DNA of 64,000 bases from Halomonas sp. SpR1. GTDB taxonomy: Bacteria > Pseudomonadota > Gammaproteobacteria > Pseudomonadales > Halomonadaceae. The translations under genes were made by a program, and so were the position numbers. The number at the start of each line of letters is the position of its first letter. The stretch's first letter is position 1. Below the pieces are notes generated by a model. The model was not told the origin of the DNA. It saw only the letters and a list, made by a program, of their open reading frames with translations, and searched no databases. Location of the stretch: assembly GCF_031010175.1 (NCBI RefSeq), contig NZ_JAUAMB010000010.1, positions 86,205 to 150,204 of the forward strand, in the 5' to 3' direction. This document shows positions 1 through 9,832 of the stretch, one piece after another.

Positions 1-1482
1 CATCCGCCGATGCTCTATATGGGGTACGTAGGCTTTTCGGTGGTCTTTGCGTTTGCCATTGCGGCGCTGATGGGTGGCCGCCTGGACGCCGCCTGGACGC
101 GCTGGGCACGGCCTTGGACGAATATTGCCTGGGCGTTTCTGACCGTGGGTATCGCGCTGGGCAGCTGGTGGGCCTACTACGAGCTTGGCTGGGGTGGCTG
201 GTGGTTCTGGGATCCGGTCGAAAACGCCTCGCTACTGCCTTGGTTGACGGGCACCGCGCTGGTTCACTCGCTGGCAGTCACCGAAAAACGTGGCTCGTTT
301 AAGAGCTGGACCGTGCTGTTGGCGATCTCGACCTTTTCGCTATCGCTGATGGGCACCTTCCTGGTGCGCTCTGGGGTGCTGACCTCGGTACATGCGTTTG
401 CCAACGATCCTGCACGCGGCTTCTTTATCCTCATGCTGCTGGCCATTACGGTAACGCTTTCGCTGCTGGTGTTTGCCCTGCGCGCCCCGCGGGTAAGCCA
501 TAAAGTCGGCTTTAACTGGCTCTCTCGGGATGCGCTGCTGCTGGTCAATAATATCTTTCTGGTGATTATGACCGTCACCGTGCTGCTGGGTACCGTCTAT
601 CCGCTGATTCTGGACTCTCTGGGGCTGGGCAAAATCAGCGTGGGCCCACCCTACTTTAATGCCCTGTTTGTGCCGCTTACCGTGATGATGTGTATCTTTA
701 TGGGGCTCGGCTCGGTAACGCGCTGGAAAAGCATGGCGGCACGCGACCTGATCCGTAAACTATGGTTATCAGGCGTGGCCGCATTGGTGATCGGCCTATT
801 AATGCCGCTGCTGTACCGCGGCGAGTGGAGCCTGTTTGTCTCCCTGGGCATCGTCTCGGCACTCTGGATTGTGCTGCCCATGGTGCGCGATGTGTTCGAT
901 AAAACCCGCCACGCCAGCTCGTTTGTTGCCGGTGTCCGCAAGCTCTCCCTGGCTTACTGGGGCATGGTGTTGGGGCATATCGGCGTTGCCGTGACTATCG
1001 TTGGCGTGACGGTCGTCTCCAACTACAACATCGAGCGCAATGTGCGTATGTCGCCGGGCACCACGGTGGAAGTCGCCGGCTATCAGTTCACCATGACCGA
1101 GTTAACCGAGCGTCGCGGGGCCAACTTTCTGGCGGATACCGCCATTCTTCAGGTTCAGCGCGGCGATTCAGGCCGCAGCTTTACCATGCGGCCTGAAAAG
1201 CGCCTCTACCTGGCCACCGGCATGCCGATGACCCAGGTGGCGCTGCGCCCAGGGCTGTTCCGCGACCTCTATGTTGCCATGGGTGAAAACCTTGGTGATG
1301 GCAGTTGGGCGATGCGTGTGCAGTACAAGCCGTTCGTCCGCTGGCTGTGGCTAGGTGCGCTGCTGATGGCGTTCGGCGGTGTGCTGGCGGTGCTCGACAA
1401 ACGCTACCGTCGCGCCACGGTCACCCGTGAAACACCGCAAGTGGCCAGCCAAGGCGATAGCGTACGGGAGGCCACGGTATGA
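1..1482 (+). CDS. ccmF: Cytochrome c-type biogenesis protein CcmF (5' partial)
   Basis: Membrane subunit of the cytochrome c haem lyase, which attaches haem from CcmE to apocytochrome c at the periplasmic face. The reading frame is open from base 1, so the beginning lies outside the window; 493 residues are present against about 650 in the family. The tryptophan-rich WWD segment WGGWWFWDPVENAS (about residues 62-75) marks the haem-handling domain. Many hydrophobic segments follow, then a periplasmic domain near residues 345-450 and a last membrane helix. The stop overlaps the next start as ATGA, which indicates translational coupling in the ccm operon. The identification is secure. Confidence 0.95.
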   Translation, partial: HPPMLYMGYVGFSVVFAFAIAALMGGRLDAAWTRWARPWTNIAWAFLTVGIALGSWWAYYELGWGGWWFWDPVENASLLPWLTGTALVHSLAVTEKRGSFKSWTVLLAISTFSLSLMGTFLVRSGVLTSVHAFANDPARGFFILMLLAITVTLSLLVFALRAPRVSHKVGFNWLSRDALLLVNNIFLVIMTVTVLLGTVYPLILDSLGLGKISVGPPYFNALFVPLTVMMCIFMGLGSVTRWKSMAARDLIRKLWLSGVAALVIGLLMPLLYRGEWSLFVSLGIVSALWIVLPMVRDVFDKTRHASSFVAGVRKLSLAYWGMVLGHIGVAVTIVGVTVVSNYNIERNVRMSPGTTVEVAGYQFTMTELTERRGANFLADTAILQVQRGDSGRSFTMRPEKRLYLATGMPMTQVALRPGLFRDLYVAMGENLGDGSWAMRVQYKPFVRWLWLGALLMAFGGVLAVLDKRYRRATVTRETPQVASQGDSVREATV

Positions 1483-2006
1483 AGCGACGGCTACTGTTAC
1501 TACTACTGCCGGTGTGTTTTTTAGGTCTGGCGCTGTTCTTTTACCAAGGCCTCTCGCTGGATCCTTCCCAGCGTGACTCAGCGCTGATGGCGCGGGAGTT
1601 CCCGACCTTTGAAGCCACCACGCTGCGCGATGAAAACCGCCGCGTTGACCAAACGCTGTTAGAGGGTGAAGTGACCTTGGTGAACGTATGGGGCGAGTGG
1701 TGCCCCGCCTGTAAACAGGAGATGCCACAGCTTCTGGAGCTGGCTGACCGCGGCATTCGCATGGTGGGGGTCAACTACCGCGATACCCGGGAGAAAGGCA
1801 TGCAGTTTCTCAGCGAATTTGGCGACCCGTTTGAGGTGAATATTTTCGACCCAGAAGGTGAGCTAGGCTTTGATCTCGGCGTCTACGGTGCGCCGGAAAC
1901 TTTCCTGGTCGACGCCGACGGGGTGATCCGCTATCACCATAAAGGCTATGTATCACCCCAAGACGTGCGCGAACGCATTCTGCCGGAGGTGGAAAAATGG
2001 CGCTAA
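1479..2006 (+). CDS. ccmG: Thiol:disulfide interchange protein CcmG/DsbE
   Basis: Membrane-anchored periplasmic thioredoxin-like protein that keeps apocytochrome c haem-binding cysteines reduced. The 175 residues begin with an uncleaved signal anchor (about residues 4-24). The thioredoxin fold carries the redox pair in WCPAC (Cys75, Cys78), preceded by the VNVWGEW segment typical of DsbE; many homologues have WCPTC. The cis-proline region YGAPETF is present. The gene overlaps ccmF by four bases and ccmH by ten, so it is part of one coupled operon. Confidence 0.95.
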   Translation: MKRRLLLLLLPVCFLGLALFFYQGLSLDPSQRDSALMAREFPTFEATTLRDENRRVDQTLLEGEVTLVNVWGEWCPACKQEMPQLLELADRGIRMVGVNYRDTREKGMQFLSEFGDPFEVNIFDPEGELGFDLGVYGAPETFLVDADGVIRYHHKGYVSPQDVRERILPEVEKWR

Positions 2007-2467
2007 TGCGAACCCTAGCAGCGCTACTACTGCTAGTCATGGCGTTTGGCGCAGTGGCGGGCGGAATCGAGCTGCGTGAATTTGACGACCCGGTGATGGA
2101 GAAGCGTTACCGTGACTTAACCGCCTCCATGCGCTGCCCGCTGTGTGAAAACCAGGCGATTGACGACTCCGACGCGCCTATCTCAGCAGATATGCGCGAT
2201 CGTGTTTATCAGCTGTTGCAAGATGGGCAGTCGGATATCGAAATTATTAATCATATGGTGCAGCGGTTTGGTGAATATATTCTCTACAACCCCCGTTTAG
2301 AGAGCCGTACCTATCTGCTTTGGGGCCTGCCCATCGGCCTGGTATTGCTGGGCGCTATTGTGGTCGTGCTGATGATCCGTGCCCGCCGCAACGCCTCTGC
2401 TAAAGCGTTGAGCCCCGAAGAGCGCCAGCGTATAGAAGCGCTGACTAACCGTAAGAGGTCTTCATGA
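1997..2467 (+). CDS. ccmH: Cytochrome c-type biogenesis protein CcmH
   Basis: Thiol oxidoreductase subunit of the haem lyase module that works with CcmF, CcmG and CcmI on apocytochrome c. The 156-residue product has a signal peptide (about residues 1-22), the MRCPLCENQ motif with Cys47 and Cys50, a short helical periplasmic domain ending in GEYILYNPR, and one membrane helix near residues 105-127. The motif is usually RCPxCxNQ, which fits. It is the short form, with CcmI encoded separately just downstream, as in Pseudomonas. Confidence 0.95.
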   Translation: MALMRTLAALLLLVMAFGAVAGGIELREFDDPVMEKRYRDLTASMRCPLCENQAIDDSDAPISADMRDRVYQLLQDGQSDIEIINHMVQRFGEYILYNPRLESRTYLLWGLPIGLVLLGAIVVVLMIRARRNASAKALSPEERQRIEALTNRKRSS

Positions 2468-3714
2468 CGCTGCTCTGGATTGCGATTGCCGTTTTACTGG
2501 TTCCCGCGCTGTGGCTGCTGGTGTCGCCGCTAAGAAACGCGCGTGCACTGCATGACCAGCAGCGCGATTTTGAAGCCAACGACACCTCCGCGGAGCAGAA
2601 CGTAGCGATTTTTAAGCGCCGTCTGGCGTCCTTGGAAGCGGCCCGGGAGCGCGGTGATATTGATGCCGCACGTTTTGAAGAAGACCGCCTCGAGCTTGAG
2701 CGTAGCCTGCTGGAAGACACCGCATTTCGCGAGCGTCGGCCGTTAAAAACAGCCAGCGCCGGCCGAATTGTCGTGCCACTGGTCATGGTCGCTGTGGTGG
2801 CCGTAAGCGTCATTTGGTACCAGCAAAAGGGCGCTGAGGGCGACCTGGTGCTACTGGCCGTGCAACAAGAAGTGCAGAACGACCCTGAAGGATCGCTCGC
2901 CATGTATATCGAGCGCATGGAGGAGCAGGCCGAGCGCCAGCCGGATAATCCCAATGTGTGGAGCACACTGTTTCCGCTCTACCGCGAAACCGGGCAAATG
3001 CCCAAGGCCGTGAACGCCCTGGAGCGTTTGATTGAGATCGAAGGGCGCATTCCGCCGCTGCTCGCTCAGTTGGCGCAAATTCGTTTCTTTATGGCCGAAC
3101 GCGAGCTTACCGACGAAGTGCAGGCACTGGTCGATGAGACGCTGGAACAGGATCCCCGCCAGCCCACGGTGTTAGGCCTACTGGGCATTAACGCCTTTGA
3201 CAGCGGTGATTACCAACAGGCCATCGATCACTGGCGTCGGGCCATCGCCAATATCGAAGACCCCACTACCGTGTCTTCGCTGCGCGACGGTATTCGTGTG
3301 GCTCAGGAGCGCATGGGTATAGAACCTGAGATAGATCCTGAAGAGGCTGTTGCTGTGGGCAGCGGCATTCAGGTTCGCGTGGCGTTAGACGAAGAGCTTG
3401 CTGGTCGTGTTGACGATAACGATACGGTGTTTGTCACCGCCCGCGACCTTGAGGGGGAGTTACCGCCTCTTGCCGTGGTGCGCGCGCAGGTATCTGAGCT
3501 GCCCATGACGGTGACCCTAGACGACAGCGCCGCAATGTCGCCCCAGGCGCAGATCTCCCAGGTGCGTGAAGCACGTTTGGTAGTGCGCGTTTCTCCCTCC
3601 GGCCAGGCGACGCCTCAGCCGGGGGATTTGTTTGGCGACCTTGAGAGCGTTAGCGTCGGGCCTATTGATGACGCGGAGGCGGTTGAAGTGGTGATTAATC
3701 GTGTCTTTGAATAA
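2464..3714 (+). CDS. ccmI: Cytochrome c maturation protein CcmI (TPR chaperone)
   Basis: Apocytochrome c chaperone that presents the C-terminal helix of the substrate to the haem lyase. The 416 residues show an N-terminal membrane helix (about 3-22), a basic/acidic cytoplasmic loop, a second helix (about 98-118), TPR-like helices across about 135-280 and a C-terminal beta-rich periplasmic domain. The ATGA overlap with ccmH couples the two genes. The call rests on architecture and operon position, since CcmI sequences are poorly conserved. Confidence 0.9.
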   Translation: MTLLWIAIAVLLVPALWLLVSPLRNARALHDQQRDFEANDTSAEQNVAIFKRRLASLEAARERGDIDAARFEEDRLELERSLLEDTAFRERRPLKTASAGRIVVPLVMVAVVAVSVIWYQQKGAEGDLVLLAVQQEVQNDPEGSLAMYIERMEEQAERQPDNPNVWSTLFPLYRETGQMPKAVNALERLIEIEGRIPPLLAQLAQIRFFMAERELTDEVQALVDETLEQDPRQPTVLGLLGINAFDSGDYQQAIDHWRRAIANIEDPTTVSSLRDGIRVAQERMGIEPEIDPEEAVAVGSGIQVRVALDEELAGRVDDNDTVFVTARDLEGELPPLAVVRAQVSELPMTVTLDDSAAMSPQAQISQVREARLVVRVSPSGQATPQPGDLFGDLESVSVGPIDDAEAVEVVINRVFE

Positions 3715-3738
3715 CCGCAACGGGAACGCCGCTTCGGT

Positions 3739-6700
3739 ATGCGCTTAACGTCGATTCGCTTAGTCGGGTTCAAGTCCTTTGTGGATCCCGTAACGGTGCC
3801 TTTCGATGGCAATATGACCGCCATCGTGGGGCCCAACGGCTGCGGTAAATCCAATATTATCGACGCCGTGCGCTGGGTAATGGGGGAATCCTCCGCCAAA
3901 ACCCTGCGCGGTGAATCCATGGCCGACGTTATCTTTAACGGCTCCACTGGCCGTAAACCGATTAGCCAGGCTTCTATAGAGCTCAAATTCGATAATCGCG
4001 ACGGCGGTATGGGCGGTGTCTACGCCCAGTACGCGGAAATCGCCGTTAGGCGTTTGGTCACCCGGGACGGTCAATCCAACTACTTCTTTAACGGCCAGAA
4101 GTGCCGCCGCCGGGATATCGCCGACCTGTTTATGGGTACCGGCTTGGGCCCGCGCTCCTACGCGATTATCGGTCAGGGCATGATCTCGCGGCTGATCGAA
4201 GCCCGCCCCGACGACCTGCGCTCGACTCTGGAAGAGGCCGCGGGGATCTCCAAGTACAAGGAACGCCGCCGGGAAACCGAAAACCGCATGCGGCGCACCC
4301 AGGAAAACCTGGAGCGTCTTGATGATATTCGCGAAGAGCTGGATAAGCAGCTGGAGCGCCTCAAGCGTCAGGCCGAAGCTGCCAAGCGCTATCAAGACCT
4401 AAAAGAGCAGGAGTATCGACTCAAGGGTGAGCTGGCGCTATTGCGCGGGCGCGCCTTGCGGGCGGAGCAGTCCCACCAGGAGAGCCGTGTTCGCGAGTTG
4501 GAAATAGCCGTTGAAAAAGATGTCTTCGGCGTACGCCAGTGCGAAACCCGCCTGGAACAGGCTCGGGAGCAGCATGACGAACTCTCAGAGGTGCTTGATC
4601 GTCACCAGCAGCAGTTTTTTGAAACCACCACGCGTATCGCGCGTTTAGAGCAGGATCAGGCCCACCGCCGCAGCCGTGAAACCCAGTTGGCCAATGATAT
4701 CGCCACCGCCCGACGTGAGCTGGATGAGCAACGACGGGTCAGCGAAGGCGATCAGGAGCGTTTAGCCGCGATTGACGAGCGCTTTGACGATCTGCTCCCC
4801 GAGCACGAAGCGTTGGAAGAGCAGCTCGAAAGCCTGGAGCAAGCGCTAGCCGACGCGACCCCCGCGCTGGAAGCCGCTGAACAGCAGTGGGCCGATGCCG
4901 AAACCCGCTGGCGCGATGCCAGCCGCGATGCAGATCGCAGCCAGGATCAACTGCGCGACCTTGAGCAGCGTATTGCGCGTCTCCAGGCGGAAAACCAGCG
5001 TCGCCGGCAGCAGCGTAGCGAGGTCGCCGATCTCACCGCCCTGCGCGAAGAGCATGGGGTGTGTCAAGCGCAGTTGACGGAGGCCGAGGAGCAGGCGGAA
5101 GGCTTTCAAACCCAGCGTGATCAGTGGCAGCAGCGCTACAGCGATGCCAAAGTGGCTTACCAGCAGGCAACTCAGGCGCGGGATCAGCAGCGCGCCGAGC
5201 TCAGCCAGCGCCAGGGGGAACTGGCTTCGCTGCAAGCATTAATGGACGCCGCCTTGGCGGATCACGACCCTGCTATCGGCACGACGCTGGAAGCGCATGG
5301 CTTGGCGGATGCGCCCCAGCTTGGGGAAGTGCTGCAGGTAGCGCCCGGCTGGGAAACACTGGTGTCCTGGCTGCTGGCGCCATGGCTTAATGCTCGCATG
5401 GTCGCGCGTGATCAGCTAGCTGCTCTGCCGGAGGCCCTAGCCACGGAGTGGCGGCTGATTGATCAGACGTCGCCAGCCGCCTCGACGTCTGGCCAGCGAT
5501 TAGACAGCTTAGTCTCAGGCGCTGGCGCGCTGGGCGAATGGTTAGCAAGCATTCACTATACGCAAACCGCTGAAGAGGCGAAGCTGCAGGTAGCTCACCT
5601 GGCCCCCGGCGAAAGCGTGGTGAGCCAGGATGGGGTTTGGCTAGGCCGCGGTTGGCTGAACCAGCAGGCCAACGGTGAAGGTATCGATGGGCTGCTACTA
5701 ACCCGCCGCCGCTACGCCGAACTGACCGCCCAACGTGAAAGTGAAGAGGAAGCACTAGCGCTGGCCGAAGCGCAGTGTGAAACCGCCAGTGAAGCCATTG
5801 AGTCGCTAGAGCAGACCCGCGAGCAGCAGGCCGAACAGGAGCGTGCCCACGCTACCACCCTGCAGCAGTTGGCAGTAAGAGAACGCAGCCTGGCCCAGCG
5901 CTTGGAGCATCTGGAGAGTCGCGCCACTGAGCTTGATGAAGAGCTTGCCCAGCTACAAGAGGATGAAGCAGAGTTAGCGCTTACCCTCGACGAGCAGCGC
6001 GCCCGCTGGCATGTGGCGATGGAGCAGTTAGAGAGCGCGGCGCAAGCGCGGGAAACCAGCGCCGAGCAGCGCAACCGGCAGCGTGAAGCGCGTGACCAGT
6101 TGACTCAGCAGCACGCTCCGCTCAAAGCACAGCAGCAGGCGCTGGCACTTGAGCGGGAACGTTTAAGTGCCGAGCGCGATAGCCTGCGCTCCCAGCAGGC
6201 GCGCTCAAGTGACTCTGAAGAGCGTCTCTCGCTACGTATTGCCGAGCTTGAAGAGTCGCGGGAAATGCTGCTCGAGCCCGACGAGCTGGCCGGGGAGGAG
6301 CTCGAAGAGCTGCTTCACCAGCGCGAACAGCAGGAGGGTCGCTTAAACGCCACTAAACAGCAGGCTCAGGGGTTGGCAGAGCAGCTGCGCAATGATGAGC
6401 TGGCTCGCCAACAGCACGAGCGCAACCTGGAACAGAGCCGCGAGCAGTTACAGCAGCGGCGTATGGATGCCCAGGCGCTAGCGCTCAAAGCCGCCACCCA
6501 GGATGAGCAACTGGCTGAATTAGGCCATAACGTCGAAACTCTCGCCGAGCAACTGCCCCAGGAAGCGACGGAAACCCGTTGGCAGGAACTCTTGGAAAGC
6601 ACTACGGATAAAATTCGCCGTTTAGGGGCGATCAACCTGGCTGCCATTGAGGAGTATGACCAGCAGGCCGAACGGCGTAACTATCTGGAAGCGCAGCACG

Positions 6701-7233
6701 CCGAGCTAACCGAGGCGCTGGAAACCCTCGAACGGGCAATTAAGCGCATTGACCAGGAAACCCGCGTGCGTTTCCGGGAAACCTTTGATCAGGTGAATAG
6801 CGGGCTACAAACCCTTTTTCCACGCGTATTCGGCGGCGGGGCCGCCTGGTTAACACTAACCGGCGATGACCTGTTGGAAACCGGCGTGGCGATAATGGCC
6901 CGCCCACCGGGTAAAAAGAACAGCACCATTCACCTGCTTTCGGGCGGCGAGAAGGCGCTGACCGCGCTGTCGCTGGTATTTGCCATCTTTCAGCTTAACC
7001 CCGCGCCGTTCTGTATGCTGGATGAAGTGGATGCCCCATTGGATGACGCCAACGTAGGGCGCTACGCTAGGCTAGTGAAGGAAATGTCTGAAAACGTTCA
7101 GTTTATTTATATCACCCACAACAAAATTGCCATGGAAGCCGCCGAGCGCCTGATGGGGGTCACCATGCAAGAGCCCGGCGTCTCGCGGTTAGTCTCGGTA
7201 GGTATTGAAGAGGCAGCAGCGTTGGTTGATTAG
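3739..7233 (+). CDS. smc: Chromosome partition protein Smc
   Basis: ATP-dependent DNA-organising protein of the SMC family, acting with ScpA and ScpB in chromosome condensation and segregation. Walker A is GPNGCGKSN (residues 31-39). Two long Glu/Gln/Arg-rich coiled coils flank a hinge at about residues 505-640. The ABC signature LSGGEKALTAL starts near 1067 and Walker B CMLDEVDAPLDD near 1092. The length of 1164 aa is normal. The start sits 24 bases after ccmI. In Pseudomonas and many relatives smc is followed directly by zipA and ligA; here two metabolic genes intervene. Confidence 0.97.
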   Translation: MRLTSIRLVGFKSFVDPVTVPFDGNMTAIVGPNGCGKSNIIDAVRWVMGESSAKTLRGESMADVIFNGSTGRKPISQASIELKFDNRDGGMGGVYAQYAEIAVRRLVTRDGQSNYFFNGQKCRRRDIADLFMGTGLGPRSYAIIGQGMISRLIEARPDDLRSTLEEAAGISKYKERRRETENRMRRTQENLERLDDIREELDKQLERLKRQAEAAKRYQDLKEQEYRLKGELALLRGRALRAEQSHQESRVRELEIAVEKDVFGVRQCETRLEQAREQHDELSEVLDRHQQQFFETTTRIARLEQDQAHRRSRETQLANDIATARRELDEQRRVSEGDQERLAAIDERFDDLLPEHEALEEQLESLEQALADATPALEAAEQQWADAETRWRDASRDADRSQDQLRDLEQRIARLQAENQRRRQQRSEVADLTALREEHGVCQAQLTEAEEQAEGFQTQRDQWQQRYSDAKVAYQQATQARDQQRAELSQRQGELASLQALMDAALADHDPAIGTTLEAHGLADAPQLGEVLQVAPGWETLVSWLLAPWLNARMVARDQLAALPEALATEWRLIDQTSPAASTSGQRLDSLVSGAGALGEWLASIHYTQTAEEAKLQVAHLAPGESVVSQDGVWLGRGWLNQQANGEGIDGLLLTRRRYAELTAQRESEEEALALAEAQCETASEAIESLEQTREQQAEQERAHATTLQQLAVRERSLAQRLEHLESRATELDEELAQLQEDEAELALTLDEQRARWHVAMEQLESAAQARETSAEQRNRQREARDQLTQQHAPLKAQQQALALERERLSAERDSLRSQQARSSDSEERLSLRIAELEESREMLLEPDELAGEELEELLHQREQQEGRLNATKQQAQGLAEQLRNDELARQQHERNLEQSREQLQQRRMDAQALALKAATQDEQLAELGHNVETLAEQLPQEATETRWQELLESTTDKIRRLGAINLAAIEEYDQQAERRNYLEAQHAELTEALETLERAIKRIDQETRVRFRETFDQVNSGLQTLFPRVFGGGAAWLTLTGDDLLETGVAIMARPPGKKNSTIHLLSGGEKALTALSLVFAIFQLNPAPFCMLDEVDAPLDDANVGRYARLVKEMSENVQFIYITHNKIAMEAAERLMGVTMQEPGVSRLVSVGIEEAAALVD

Positions 7234-7234
7234 G

Positions 7235-8404
7235 TTAACCTTCACCAAGCTCGCGCATTACCGCATAAAGCGCCGATTTCGCTTCAAAGCCCACGCCAGG
7301 GATATCTGGCAGCCCCACATAGCCATTTTCCACCTGAATACCATCCGCAAAGCCGCCAAAGGGCTGGAAAACGTCCGGGTAGGATTCGTTGCCGCCTAGC
7401 TGTAAACCCGCGGCAATATTCAGCGACATCTGGTGGCCGCCATGGGGAACCACGCGGCGCGATGACCAGCCAAGCTCATCCATCACTTTTAGGGTACGCA
7501 TATACTCCACTAAGCCGTAGGAGAGTGCGCAATCAAACTGCACATAGTCGCGGTCGGCACGCATACCGCCGTGGCGGAGCAAGTTGCGCGCATCTTGGTG
7601 TGAGAACAGGTTCTCACCGGTGGCCATAGGCAGCTCGTAGTGGTTGGCAAGCTCTGCTTGAAGGGCATAGTCGAGTGGGTCGCCAGCCTCCTCGTACCAG
7701 AACAGCTTGTAGGGCTTTAGCGCTTCGGCGTAGGCGATAGCGGTGGCTTGATCAAAACGACCATTGGCGTCCACGGCTAAACGACTACCATCACCAACGA
7801 CCTTGATGACCGCTTCGATTCGGCGTAGATCCTCTGCTAACGATGCAGCACCGATTTTCATTTTGACCACGCTATAGCCACGATCCAGGTAACTGCGCAT
7901 TTCATCCTGTAGTTTGCTATGATCCTTGCCAGGGTAGTAGTAGCCGCCTGCCGCATAGACCCACACTTTGTCGTCTGTCTGGCCATTACGGTACCGATCA
8001 GCCAGCAGCCGGTAGAGTGGCTTACCTTCTATTTTGGCCACCGCATCCCAAACGGCCATGTCGATTGTGCCTACCGCTACGGAGCGCTCACCGTGGCCAC
8101 CGGGCTTTTCATTGGTCATTAAGGTTTTCCAGATTGCAAAGGGATTAAGATTGTTATGCGCTTGATCAATAAGGCTTTCAGGTTCGGCTTCACTAATACG
8201 GTCAAAAAAACGCTCGCGCATCAGCGCACCCTGTCCATAGCGGCCGTTAGAATTAAATCCGTAGCCAACCACAGGCTTACCGTCACGGATCACATCCGTG
8301 ACCACGGCAACTAGCGAGCAGGTCATTTTGGAAAAATCGATATAGGCATTGGCAATGGGCGAAGCGATAGAAACGGTTTTCTCGCGAATTTCAACGATGC
8401 GCAT
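7235..8404 (-). CDS. Mandelate racemase/enolase-superfamily dehydratase, probably D-tartrate dehydratase
   Basis: Enolase-superfamily acid-sugar dehydratase. With the start at 8404 (AGGAG at 8411-8415) the product has 389 residues, the length I recall for Bradyrhizobium D-tartrate dehydratase. Visible active-site elements are the KMK base pair (Lys181, Lys183), metal ligands Asp212 in VDANG, Glu238 in WYEE and Glu264 in TGEN, and the histidine region VPHGGHQ near 321. These positions lie within one or two residues of those I recall for TarD. The reaction would be D-tartrate to oxaloacetate plus water. It is convergent with smc (one base between the stops) and divergent from a LysR gene that probably controls it. 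Another acid-sugar substrate is possible. Confidence 0.75.
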   Translation of the reverse strand: MRIVEIREKTVSIASPIANAYIDFSKMTCSLVAVVTDVIRDGKPVVGYGFNSNGRYGQGALMRERFFDRISEAEPESLIDQAHNNLNPFAIWKTLMTNEKPGGHGERSVAVGTIDMAVWDAVAKIEGKPLYRLLADRYRNGQTDDKVWVYAAGGYYYPGKDHSKLQDEMRSYLDRGYSVVKMKIGAASLAEDLRRIEAVIKVVGDGSRLAVDANGRFDQATAIAYAEALKPYKLFWYEEAGDPLDYALQAELANHYELPMATGENLFSHQDARNLLRHGGMRADRDYVQFDCALSYGLVEYMRTLKVMDELGWSSRRVVPHGGHQMSLNIAAGLQLGGNESYPDVFQPFGGFADGIQVENGYVGLPDIPGVGFEAKSALYAVMRELGEG

Positions 8405-8482
8405 GGTGTGCTCCTGTGTGGTTAACAGCCCCACATTAAGCGTGACAATACAGCGCGACCAATGCTATTACTGCGCTACCCC

Positions 8483-8497
8483 ATGCTGAAACGGCAT
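8483..8497. promoter_or_regulatory. Candidate LysR operator
   Basis: The inverted repeat ATGC-N7-GCAT has the T-N11-A form bound by LysR regulators. It lies in the short divergent region between the dehydratase and LysR genes, just before the LysR start, where an autoregulatory site is expected. Prediction only. Confidence 0.35.
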
Positions 8498-8502
8498 TGC
8501 TC

Positions 8503-9393
8503 ATGGAACTCGTTTGGCTCGAAGATTTTATCGCCCTGGCAGAACACGGCAGTTTCGTGCGGGCAGCAGAAGCGCGTCACATCACACAGCCGGCATTTAG
8601 CCGTCGCATTCGCTCGTTAGAGCAGTGGATGGGTGTCAGCCTGTTTATACGCACGCCACAAGGCACTACGCTTACCGAAGCTGGTAGTCATATTCAAGCC
8701 AGAGCGTTTGAAGCGACAAATCGCCTGTATCGACTGCGCGAAGAAGCGCAAGAGGTGGCCGGTAAAGCGGCAAAGACCCTTCAGTTCGCCGCCACTCACT
8801 CGCTCTCTTTTACCTTTTTTCCGCGCTGGATACGCCAAACCGAGAATGGCGCGCCGATTGAAGCGATCCAACTTCACTCAGACAGCATGCAGGGCTGCGA
8901 GCAACTCTTGGTGCGTGGCGAGGTGCCATTTTTGCTCTGTCATCGCCATCCTGAAGTGCCTTCGCCATTGACCCAGGAGCACTTTGTGAGTCAAAACGTG
9001 GGCGACGACATCCTGATAGCACTAGTAGCCCGCTCGTTACTGGAGAGCAACCCTGCCAACCAATTGCCTTATTTGGCCTATACGGAAGCGTCGGGTCTTG
9101 GGCGCATTGTGGCTCACCGTTTATACGACAATAGCGAGGTGTTAGCGCTTAAAGCACAGTTTAGTAGTCACCTGGCCGCCGTATTGATGTCGATGGCATT
9201 AGAGGGGAAAGGAGTAGCTTGGTTGCCAAAAAGCCTTGCAGAGCAAGAAATTAGCGATGGCCGATTGGTACGGGCGTTTGATGAAAGCTGGGATATCGCG
9301 TTGCAAATCCATCTCGTGAGGCCAGTAGCCCCATTAAGCATTGCGGCCGAAAACTTCTGGGCGCGAGTAACAGATCAGCGTGAACGCGATTAA
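8503..9393 (+). CDS. LysR-family transcriptional regulator next to the dehydratase gene
   Basis: DNA-binding regulator with an N-terminal winged helix-turn-helix (LEDFIALAEHGSFVRAAEA, then ITQPAFSRRIRSLE) and a C-terminal effector-binding domain, 296 residues. The ATG at 8503 gives the usual LysR beginning; a TTG six bases upstream is an alternative. It is divergent from the putative D-tartrate dehydratase, so it most likely senses the same hydroxy-acid substrate. Together they form a compact two-gene insertion in the smc-zipA-ligA cluster. Confidence 0.88.
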   Translation: MELVWLEDFIALAEHGSFVRAAEARHITQPAFSRRIRSLEQWMGVSLFIRTPQGTTLTEAGSHIQARAFEATNRLYRLREEAQEVAGKAAKTLQFAATHSLSFTFFPRWIRQTENGAPIEAIQLHSDSMQGCEQLLVRGEVPFLLCHRHPEVPSPLTQEHFVSQNVGDDILIALVARSLLESNPANQLPYLAYTEASGLGRIVAHRLYDNSEVLALKAQFSSHLAAVLMSMALEGKGVAWLPKSLAEQEISDGRLVRAFDESWDIALQIHLVRPVAPLSIAAENFWARVTDQRERD

Positions 9394-9832
9394 CATTGGG
9401 AGATTGATGCTAGTCTAAAAGGTAAAAAAATATGCCAAAGCCTCCAACTTAACTATATTACCCTTAGTAATAGGGCGCTGGGGATGGTTAAACGGCTTAT
9501 AGAGAAAATATGCACTGGCAGGTGAGTTGGTTGTCAAAACGGCTTTTCTTGCTTCCAGGATTCCTTTATAAAGCTATTTATAGATGTTAGATCAAATGAT
9601 CGTGGCACTTTTGTTTGAAGTTAAGGTCGAAATTTCTCGCCTTAAGGCGTCTCAAAATTTTGCCAAGCCGTGAAAATCGCGTTAAATGCAGCAAAAATTG
9701 GCCATTTTCACCACAATCGCGCTATGCTTGGTGCAAGTATTTATTAAATAGCAGTTACAGTTATCAAATTCAGGCATGCCTTTTTAGACCCTGTGCCTTA
9801 GCAAACGGCAAGACGACCATGGAACGTTCGAC
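9394..9832. other. Non-coding gap upstream of zipA
   Basis: This 439-base AT-rich stretch contains no convincing gene. A short open frame at 9615-9842 has poor composition and no ribosome-binding site. The region presumably carries the zipA promoter and the junction left by the dehydratase/LysR insertion. No clear terminator was seen. Confidence 0.5.
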
